Below, one piece after another: positions 23,315 to 28,600 of a stretch of DNA of 28,600 nucleotides. Position 1 is the stretch's first letter, and each line of letters opens with the position of its first letter. The notes beneath the pieces were generated by a model that was given only the letters and a program-made list of their open reading frames with translations, ran no database searches and had not been told where the DNA came from. Source of the DNA: Devosiaceae bacterium (lineage in GTDB: Bacteria > Pseudomonadota > Alphaproteobacteria > Rhizobiales > Devosiaceae); contig JAKISW010000037.1 of the NCBI GenBank assembly GCA_021648375.1, forward strand, positions 1-28,600. The letters are read 5' to 3'. The position numbers and the translations under genes were made by a program.

Positions 23315-23827
23315 ATGAACCTGTCAGTGCTTTTAGAGGCGGATATCGCCATTCAAATTCATGCCATTTTCGCTTTGATTGCTGTTCTTTTAGGGGCAAT
23401 CCTTCTATCCAGAAAAAAAGGAAACCTTATCCATATTTACCTTGGCCGCATCTGGTCTGTCAGCATGGTGGTTGTTATTGTCAGCTCGGCCTTTATTTCA
23501 GAGCTTCGCATTTGGGGGCCATTCAGCCCTATTCATATTTTTACCTTATTGGGCACATGGGCTTTGGTTGAGGGCATATATCATATCCGCAAAGGCAATG
23601 TAACGGCCCATAAATCTGCGATGAAGAGCCTATATTTCTGGGGGCTTGGGGTTGCCGGTACATTGGCATTTATGCCCGGTCGGGTAATGAATGCGATATT
23701 TTTCCCCAACAGTCCGGTGACGGGTTTCTATCTTGTTTTGGTTTTGTTTCTGTTAGGCATGGCGCTGAAGATTGCATTGGGAAGAGGTTTGTTTTCCCGG
23801 CTTCAGGAAAAAATTTCAAGGCGGTAG
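23315..23827 (+). CDS. DUF2306-like four- to five-helix membrane protein
   Basis: A 170-residue integral membrane protein: IQIHAIFALIAVLLGAILL, then the cytoplasmic motif RKKGNLIHIYLGRIWSVSMV, further helices, and HIFTLLGTWALVEGIYHIRKGNVTAHKSAMKSLYFWGLGVAGTLAFMPGRVMNAIFF. Spaced histidines and the HKxxM-like segment are typical of DUF2306 proteins, of unknown function. I chose ATG 23315 since AAGGAG lies 9 bases upstream. It diverges from the LytTR regulator and has a strong hairpin in its leader. Confidence 0.8.
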   Translation: MNLSVLLEADIAIQIHAIFALIAVLLGAILLSRKKGNLIHIYLGRIWSVSMVVVIVSSAFISELRIWGPFSPIHIFTLLGTWALVEGIYHIRKGNVTAHKSAMKSLYFWGLGVAGTLAFMPGRVMNAIFFPNSPVTGFYLVLVLFLLGMALKIALGRGLFSRLQEKISRR

Positions 23828-23833
23828 TTTTTG

Positions 23834-24829
23834 CTATTCAAAAAAAATCCATCCGCCACCAACAAAATCCAAAATTGCCTCGCGCACTATTTCAGGCTGA
23901 TCCAGATTTGCGCAATGACCGGCATTTGCTATATCTCTTAGGAAAAAATTGGGTTTGTTTTTCATTTCAAGCAGGGTGATTTTCAATGCCTGATTTATCG
24001 TTGCATCATTTTGACCACGCAGCATCAATATGGCGCTGTCTGAATTTACGGCATTATCAACCAGATCATAGTTAGCCAGGTTTTGAGCGATCATATATAC
24101 GCAGTCCCGGTTGGATGTTTTGGCCATTCTATAGATAATTGCTCGCGCATATGGGCTTGGTGAAGTGAAGCGGGCCATTTGTCGGTCATGGCGGTCGCGG
24201 CCTGCGAGTTTGCCAATAATTTTAAGCAGGGGTAGCAGCAAAGATGGCGCATCCATCGTAAAGCTGGTTCCAAATACCACCAGATCTGCAATCCTACCCG
24301 GATTTGACCCCAAAATCGACACGGCCAACAACCCGCCAAGGGAATTGCCCACCCAGTGGGTTGATTTAATCTGTTCCTTGTCAAGGATTGCAATTAAATC
24401 GGTGGCCATGACTTTTATAGTAAAATCTTCAGATGAAAAATTCTTGACATTAGAGATTTTTGACAGGCCGTGCCCCCGCAAATCCGGCACAATCACCCTA
24501 AAGCCCTGCTTTGCAAAAAATCTGGCGTCCTCAGCAAATTGCAAAGCCCCGGCGGCCAATCCGTGACAAAGCACAATGGTCTTTTCATAGACCGGTGCTT
24601 TTTCAGAACCTGATTCAGGCTTAAGTTCTGGCTCAGGATAGCCATGTTCTTCAAAATAATCCGGCTCTTCTTCGGGGGCAAATTCTTCAACGGGAGCAGG
24701 TTCAATCACTGCAATTGAGTCAGAAGCAGGCTCAAAAACATAATAGGCAATGGAAAAATATCCCTGCCCCACATATCTGGGTGATGGCAGTTCAGGAACC
24801 GGCAATTTTGTAAAATCCTTGTCAGGCAC
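23834..24829 (-). CDS. Alpha/beta hydrolase with acidic insert
   Basis: A 331-residue alpha/beta hydrolase. The oxyanion motif LCHGLAAG (87-94), nucleophile S163 in GNSLGG, acid D275 in RGQNDATINQ and H305 in NAGHCANL form the triad. Between the first strands and the core lies an insert (about 36-79) rich in Glu and Pro (VEEFAPEEEPDYFEEHGYPE...), unusual for the family. The start codon is GTG, inside the last codons of the iron exporter gene (8-base overlap), so translation is coupled. The substrate is unknown. Confidence 0.87.
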   Translation of the reverse strand: MPDKDFTKLPVPELPSPRYVGQGYFSIAYYVFEPASDSIAVIEPAPVEEFAPEEEPDYFEEHGYPEPELKPESGSEKAPVYEKTIVLCHGLAAGALQFAEDARFFAKQGFRVIVPDLRGHGLSKISNVKNFSSEDFTIKVMATDLIAILDKEQIKSTHWVGNSLGGLLAVSILGSNPGRIADLVVFGTSFTMDAPSLLLPLLKIIGKLAGRDRHDRQMARFTSPSPYARAIIYRMAKTSNRDCVYMIAQNLANYDLVDNAVNSDSAILMLRGQNDATINQALKITLLEMKNKPNFFLRDIANAGHCANLDQPEIVREAILDFVGGGWIFFE

Positions 24830-25805
24830 TGCCGATTAATATCCCCGCTGCAAACACCAGAGAGCCTCCAACCACCACCTGAAACACCGCGCGCCAAAAG
24901 GGGGTCGACATATATTTGGACTGGATAAAAGCAATGGCCCAAAGTTCGATCAAAACAACAATGATGGCGATAACTGTTGCCGTATAAAAATCTGTAATAA
25001 GATAGGGTAATGCGTGGCCCAGCCCGCCAATGGTAGTCATGATCCCGGCGGCAAAGCCGCGCTTGATGGGCGAGCCGCGCCCGGTGAGCTTGCCATCATC
25101 TGATGCAGCTTCGGTAAAGCCCATGGAAATGCCGGCCCCGACAGCGGCCGCCATCCCAACCAGAAACGTGGTCCAGGTGTCGCCGGTGGCAAAAGCTGCG
25201 GCAAACACGGGGGCAAGGGTTGAAACCGAGCCATCCATAAGCCCGGCCAGACCGGGCTGTACATAGGTTAGAACAAACTGGCGATGAGCGGCGACCTTTT
25301 CCTCATCCTGCTCGGTTTCGCCTAAAAATTCTTTTTCAAGCTGATCAGCCTGTTGCCCGTGTTTTTGTTCTTCTATTGCCAGATCACCAAGCAATTTGCG
25401 CAAATCCACATCGGTGGTTTGCTTGGCCGCTTCGCTATAAAACCGATAGGCGCTTTGCTCCATTTCCCAAACCTGCTGGCGAATGGTTTCAATGGAAAGC
25501 TCTTTCATCAGCCAGACGGGCTTGCGACTTAAAAACCCGCGCACATGCTCGCGGCGGATCGGCACAAGCGTGTCGCCGAACTGTTTTTTATAAAGCTCGA
25601 GCAATCGCTGGCGATGCACATCTTCCTCCGCTGCCATACCGTCAAAAATTTTGGCTGAGGCGGGGTAATCCTTGCGGATTTTATCAGCATAGGCTGCATA
25701 AATGCGCCCATCCTCTTCTTCAGCGCCAATGGCGAGCGAGAGGATTTCGGCAGCATTGAGGGAGGTGAAATCGCGTTTTTGTGGTTCAAGGAAACGATTT
25801 AGCAT
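24822..25805 (-). CDS. mbfA: Membrane-bound ferritin-like iron exporter (MbfA/VIT1 type)
   Basis: A 327-residue fusion: an N-terminal ferritin/erythrin-like di-iron domain (about 1-165) with E20, E29-E31, AEEDVHR (59-65), WEMEQSAYRFYSEA and AIEEQKHGQ, then a VIT1/CCC1-like membrane domain (about 180-327) with GLMDGSVSTLAPVFAAAFATGD and GAGISMGFTEAASDDG. In Bradyrhizobium and Agrobacterium such proteins export iron, protect against peroxide and are repressed by Irr. AAGG precedes the ATG. A degenerate Irr-box-like sequence lies 37 bases upstream. Confidence 0.94.
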   Translation of the reverse strand: MLNRFLEPQKRDFTSLNAAEILSLAIGAEEEDGRIYAAYADKIRKDYPASAKIFDGMAAEEDVHRQRLLELYKKQFGDTLVPIRREHVRGFLSRKPVWLMKELSIETIRQQVWEMEQSAYRFYSEAAKQTTDVDLRKLLGDLAIEEQKHGQQADQLEKEFLGETEQDEEKVAAHRQFVLTYVQPGLAGLMDGSVSTLAPVFAAAFATGDTWTTFLVGMAAAVGAGISMGFTEAASDDGKLTGRGSPIKRGFAAGIMTTIGGLGHALPYLITDFYTATVIAIIVVLIELWAIAFIQSKYMSTPFWRAVFQVVVGGSLVFAAGILIGSA

Positions 25806-25841
25806 TATTTTTGAACCTTATTTTTATTGGCGGTGCGCAAG

Positions 25842-25858
25842 TTTATAAAATTCTACAA
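25842..25858. promoter_or_regulatory. Candidate Irr-type iron control element (ICE)
   Basis: TTTATAAAATTCTACAA resembles the Irr-binding ICE motif (TTTAGAA...TTCTAAA), imperfectly. Its position, 37 bases upstream of the mbfA start, fits an operator over the promoter, and mbfA is a known Irr target in rhizobia. Confidence 0.3.
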
Positions 25859-25883
25859 CAGGGTGCAACAAGTGCTTTATCCC

Positions 25884-26000
25884 TCAGGGCCTGGTCTCAT
25901 TGAGAAAAGCTGTCAGGTCGGCGTTCTGGGTAAAATAAACCACGCCCAATATAATTACAATAATCAGGATCATCCAACTGTTTCTTTTGCGCGCGTTCAT
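25884..26000 (-). CDS. Small single-pass membrane peptide (38 residues)
   Basis: A 38-codon frame encodes a basic N-terminus (MNARKRNS), one hydrophobic segment WMILIIVIILGVVYF (9-23) and a short polar tail TQNADLTAFLNETRP. The charge pattern predicts a cytoplasmic N-terminus. A GAGGCAGG-like ribosome binding site lies upstream of the ATG. It is 78 bases upstream of mbfA on the same strand, diverging from lepA, so it could share a transcript with the iron exporter. I do not recognise a family. Confidence 0.55.
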   Translation of the reverse strand: MNARKRNSWMILIIVIILGVVYFTQNADLTAFLNETRP

Positions 26001-26052
26001 TTGACCTGCCTCATATTGATTTCCCCTTTGCGCCTAAAGCTAAACCTGCTAC

Positions 26053-27867
26053 ATGCGCCCTACAATGACAACAGCACTTAAAAATATCCGCAACTTTTCC
26101 ATCGTGGCTCATATTGACCACGGGAAATCCACCCTTGCCGACCGGCTGATTCAGCAAACCGGAGGCTTGAGCGAGCGTGAAATGAGCGCCCAGGTGCTTG
26201 ATTCCATGGATATTGAAAAAGAGCGCGGTATTACCATCAAAGCCCAGACCGTGCGTCTGACCTATGATGCTGATGATGGCGAAACCTATGTGCTGAACCT
26301 TATCGACACACCCGGTCATGTGGATTTTGCCTATGAGGTAAACCGCTCTTTGGCGGCTTGCGAAGGCTCGCTTTTAGTGGTTGATGCTGCCCAGGGGGTG
26401 GAGGCGCAAACTCTGGCCAATGTTTATCAGGCCATGGAAGTTGACCATGAGATTGTGCCGGTTCTCAACAAGATTGATCTGCCGGCGGCCGAACCGGAGC
26501 GGGTTAAAACCCAGATCGAGGATGTTATCGGGCTTGATGCATCTGAGGCGGTGGAAATTTCCGCCAAAACCGGCATTGGCATCACCGATGTATTAGAGGC
26601 AATCGTTACCCGTTTGCCAGCGCCAAAAGGCGATATTAATGCACCCCTAAAGGCCATGCTGGTTGATAGCTGGTATGATACTTATCTTGGTGTTGTTGTT
26701 CTGGTGCGGGTAATCGACGGAACCATTAAAAAGGGCCAGAAGGTGCGCATGATGGCCACCGGCGCCACCTATGATCTGGACCGGGTCGGGGTGTTTACTC
26801 CCAAACTGGTGCAGACCGGAGAGCTTGGGCCAGGGGAAATCGGCTTTGTCACCGCTTCAATTAAAGAGGTAGCCGATACCAATGTTGGCGATACCATCAC
26901 CGATGATAAGCGCCCAGCCGAAACCGCGCTGGAAGGCTTTAAGCCCGCCCAGCCGGTGGTGTTTTGTGGCCTGTTTCCGGTCGATGCCAATGATTTTGAA
27001 GATTTGCGCGCCGCCATGGGAAAGCTTCGGCTTAACGATGCCAGTTTTTCCTATGAGATGGAAACTTCGGCCGCGCTTGGTTTTGGTTTTCGCTGCGGAT
27101 TTCTCGGCCTGTTGCATCTGGAGATTATTCAGGAGCGTTTGAGCCGTGAGTTTAATCTTGATCTGATCGCCACCGCCCCTTCTGTGGTTTATGAAATTGC
27201 CATGAATGATGGTTCAACCATCGCCCTGCATAACCCGGCAGATTTACCTGATGTGGTGAAAATCGACCATATTAAAGAGCCTTGGATAAATGCAACCATT
27301 CTGACCCCCGATGAATATCTGGGACCTATCCTAAAAATATGTCAGGACCGGCGCGGCATTCAAACCAACCTGACTTATGTGGGCAATCGGGCCATGGTGG
27401 AATATAAATTGCCCCTTAACGAGGTGGTGTTTGATTTTTATGACCGCTTGAAATCCATGTCCAAGGGCTATGCCAGTTTTGACTATTCGCTGGATGAATA
27501 TCGCGAAGGTGATCTGGTTAAATTGAGCGTTCTGGTGAATTCAGAACCCGTGGATGCGCTGGCCATGCTGGTGCATAAAAATGCAGCAGAAGGTCGTGGC
27601 CGGGTAATGTGTGAAAAGCTCAAAGAGCTTATCCCAAATCACCTGTTTAAAATTCCTATTCAGGCGGCAATTGGCGGCCGGGTTGTGGCTCGCGAAACCA
27701 TCTCGGCTCTAAGGAAAGACGTTACGGCAAAATGTTATGGCGGCGATGCCACCCGCAAGCGCAAACTGCTGGATAAGCAAAAAGCCGGTAAAAAACGCAT
27801 GCGCCAGTTCGGCAAGGTGGAAATTCCCCAAGAAGCGTTTATCAAAGCGCTGAAGATGGGTGAGTGA
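26053..27867 (+). CDS. lepA: Elongation factor 4 (LepA) GTPase
   Basis: A 604-residue translational GTPase. G-domain motifs: AHIDHGKST (P-loop, about 18-26), RGIT switch region with ERGITIKAQTVRL, DTPGH, NKID and SAKTG. Domains II and III follow, then the LepA-specific C-terminal domain ending MRQFGKVEIPQEAFIKALKMGE, which is diagnostic against EF-G. It acts on ribosomes under ionic or cold stress and in assembly. M5 (26065) is an alternative start; no strong ribosome binding site decides. Confidence 0.98.
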   Translation: MRPTMTTALKNIRNFSIVAHIDHGKSTLADRLIQQTGGLSEREMSAQVLDSMDIEKERGITIKAQTVRLTYDADDGETYVLNLIDTPGHVDFAYEVNRSLAACEGSLLVVDAAQGVEAQTLANVYQAMEVDHEIVPVLNKIDLPAAEPERVKTQIEDVIGLDASEAVEISAKTGIGITDVLEAIVTRLPAPKGDINAPLKAMLVDSWYDTYLGVVVLVRVIDGTIKKGQKVRMMATGATYDLDRVGVFTPKLVQTGELGPGEIGFVTASIKEVADTNVGDTITDDKRPAETALEGFKPAQPVVFCGLFPVDANDFEDLRAAMGKLRLNDASFSYEMETSAALGFGFRCGFLGLLHLEIIQERLSREFNLDLIATAPSVVYEIAMNDGSTIALHNPADLPDVVKIDHIKEPWINATILTPDEYLGPILKICQDRRGIQTNLTYVGNRAMVEYKLPLNEVVFDFYDRLKSMSKGYASFDYSLDEYREGDLVKLSVLVNSEPVDALAMLVHKNAAEGRGRVMCEKLKELIPNHLFKIPIQAAIGGRVVARETISALRKDVTAKCYGGDATRKRKLLDKQKAGKKRMRQFGKVEIPQEAFIKALKMGE

Positions 27868-27868
27868 A

Positions 27869-27952
27869 GCGTGGCACTAAAACAGTTTTGAACTGTTTTA
27901 GTGGGATTTGATCCAGTGGATCAAATACAACGCTGAACGCGTTGAGCCACGC
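27869..27952. repeat. Four-way (cloverleaf-like) palindromic element after lepA
   Basis: Beginning one base after the lepA stop, GCGTGG (27869-27874) pairs with CCACGC (27947-27952) and encloses three perfect hairpins: 27875-27903 (13 bp, loop TTG), 27906-27926 (ATTTGATCC/GGATCAAAT, 9 bp, loop AGT) and 27928-27944 (CAACGC/GCGTTG, 6 bp, loop TGAAC). It has no tRNA features and no T-run. It may protect or end the lepA mRNA, or be a non-autonomous repeat. Confidence 0.8.
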
Positions 27953-28007
27953 GAAACGCCAGCTCTTTTTAGCGTTGTCAGGAAAATAGCCCGTCGGCGC
28001 GAGACCA

Positions 28008-28023
28008 AAAACCTTGCGGTTTT
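28008..28023. repeat. Small palindrome in RIME-like mosaic
   Basis: AAAACC (28008-28013) / GGTTTT (28018-28023) with loop TTGC, inside a longer imperfect dyad (GAGACC.../...GGTTC). The surrounding wording (GCGCGAGACC, GGTTCGACAGCGCG) resembles rhizobial intergenic mosaic elements. Between 27953 and 28121 I see no gene. Confidence 0.35.
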
Positions 28024-28121
28024 CCGGTTCGACAGCGCGAAGAATAATTATAACTAAGCGCGCGAAACAACGTTGCTGAGCGCCAGCGAACGCAAAATGT
28101 ATCGCCAGTTATGTTCACCGC

Positions 28122-28171
28122 CGTCATTACCCGGCTTGACCGGGTAATCCAGCGCGCCGCGTCTACGGCGC
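28122..28171 (+). repeat. REP-like palindrome A with companion hairpin
   Basis: CGTC, then ATTACCCGG (28126-28134) / CCGGGTAAT (28140-28148) with loop CTTGA, then CCAG. A second hairpin GCGCCG (28154-28159) / CGGCGC (28166-28171) with loop CGTCTA follows. It has the same layout as element B in inverse orientation. Confidence 0.8.
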
Positions 28172-28204
28172 AATGAAGCAACTTACTTTGCTCTATAACT
28201 TACC

Positions 28205-28251
28205 GGCGCAAAGACTTGCGCCACTGGATTCCGGCATGCGCCGGAATGACG
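28205..28251 (-). repeat. REP-like palindrome B with companion hairpin
   Basis: GGCGCAA (28205-28211) / TTGCGCC (28216-28222) with loop AGAC, then ACTGG, then ATTCCGGC (28228-28235) / GCCGGAAT (28240-28247) and GACG. Read on the minus strand it has the order CGTC-hairpin-CCAG-hairpin, as in element A, with different stem bases. Confidence 0.8.
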
Positions 28252-28354
28252 TTAGTGCGTAGTGGATATTCAATTGGGAAATTGTCATAGACGCGCAACT
28301 TAAATGCCGAATAACCTGAGCAACGTCTGATGGTCTGGCGATACTTTTTCCCCT

Positions 28355-28385
28355 CGTCACCCTCGGGCCTGACCCGAGGGTCCAC
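28355..28385 (+). repeat. REP-like palindrome C
   Basis: CGTC, then ACCCTCGGG (28359-28367) / CCCGAGGGT (28373-28381) with loop CCTGA, then CCAC. The stem is 9 bp like element A, but of different sequence; no companion hairpin is evident. Confidence 0.8.
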
Positions 28386-28411
28386 AAATCTAATAAATGC
28401 AACCCTAAATA

Positions 28412-28441
28412 TGGATACTCGGGTCAAGCTCGAGCATGACG
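28412..28441 (-). repeat. REP-like palindrome D (imperfect)
   Basis: TGG, then ATACTCGGG (28415-28423) / CTCGAGCAT (28429-28437) with loop TCAAG, then GACG; read on the minus strand the loop CTTGA equals that of element A. Two of nine pairs are mismatched or wobble. A 15-base stretch at 28444-28458 (GCTGAACGCATTGAG) differs by one base from part of the lepA-adjacent element (27932-27946). Confidence 0.65.
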
Positions 28442-28548
28442 AAGCTGAACGCATTGAGTGCAGAGCTGCGTCACGTTATCCATGCGTTGTCATCGGTGCC
28501 GTTAGTCGAAACAAATTTTATTTCTTGTAAATTGTTCCTTTATCATTT

Positions 28549-28564
28549 AGAGGTAAAAACCTCT
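28549..28564. promoter_or_regulatory. Short hairpin before the last gene
   Basis: AGAGGT (28549-28554) / ACCTCT (28559-28564) with loop AAAA, ending 6 bases before the GGAGGG ribosome binding site of the gene starting at 28581. It may influence its translation. No terminator T-run follows. Confidence 0.35.
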
Positions 28565-28580
28565 GTATGTGGAGGGTAAC

Positions 28581-28600
28581 ATGAGAGAGATAAATGTAGA
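28581..28600 (+). CDS. Start of a gene running off the window
   Basis: ATG preceded by GGAGGG (28571-28576), a strong ribosome binding site at 4-base spacing. The visible codons read MREINV, too short to identify. Confidence 0.6.

Noticed and set aside
27341..27349. GTCAGGACC inside lepA as another copy of the dispersed repeat
   Set aside because: Only nine bases match, within conserved coding sequence; chance.
27869..27952. tRNA-like gene after lepA
   Set aside because: The cloverleaf outline is there, but it lacks a T-loop, an anticodon loop of seven bases and a CCA end.
28200..28530. Short frames on both strands in the region after lepA
   Set aside because: They consist of translated palindromic repeats (for example RVTRGK, PSGLTRGS), a well-known artefact of such elements.

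Overview
The window is a stretch of chromosome from an alphaproteobacterium, most likely of the order Hyphomicrobiales (Rhizobiales). The evidence is an NDUFA9-like epimerase close to uppP and a GST-queG cluster, a membrane ferritin/VIT iron exporter of the MbfA type, a BigR-type persulfide switch, an IF3 whose N-terminus reads like rhizobial proteins, and an intergenic palindrome resembling the Rhizobium RIME family. The genus cannot be told from the sequence. Most genes are housekeeping; there is no phage, transposase, integrase or CRISPR array.

Layout. 1-370: tRNA-Leu(CAG) on the minus strand with its promoter. 373-4255: NDUFA9-like epimerase (+), then metY, a periplasmic rhodanese and uppP (all -). 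4374-7856: a plus-strand run of GST, queG (epoxyqueuosine reductase), an SDR protein and a GNAT acetyltransferase. 7828-8619: an ABHD10-like hydrolase (-). 8841-17421: the translation block infC ... rpmI-rplT-pheS-pheT, split after infC by a MATE exporter and a sulfur-stress module (BigR repressor diverging from a persulfide dioxygenase and a rhodanese). 17495-19860: an AT-rich islet with an O-antigen ligase-like protein and an LpxB-related glycosyltransferase, apparently bounded by two copies of the pheT 3' end. 20235-22419: an aldo/keto reductase (-) and trhO (+). 22408-23827: a membrane-anchored LytTR regulator diverging from a DUF2306-like membrane protein. 23834-26000: an alpha/beta hydrolase, an MbfA-like iron exporter and a previously unlisted 38-residue membrane peptide (all -). 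26053-27867: lepA. 27868-28580: about 700 bases without a gene, packed with palindromic elements, followed by the start of another gene.

How the genes fit together. Translation and tRNA modification are over-represented (tRNA-Leu, queG, trhO, infC, rpmI, rplT, pheS, pheT, lepA). Sulfur handling recurs: metY, BigR, persulfide dioxygenase and three rhodanese-domain proteins. Envelope functions are uppP, the O-antigen ligase-like protein and the LpxB-related enzyme. Several genes start with a codon other than ATG (ATT for infC, TTG or GTG for others), usually with a well-placed ribosome binding site.

The most notable observations are the ATT start of infC, the pheT-tail duplication around the polysaccharide islet, the four-way palindrome directly after the lepA stop codon, a family of REP-like hairpins whose stems vary while flanks and loops stay fixed, a dispersed 17-base near-palindrome next to gene starts, the bulged hairpin in the leader of the DUF2306-like gene, and the small membrane peptide upstream of the iron exporter. 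No entirely new multi-gene system is evident.
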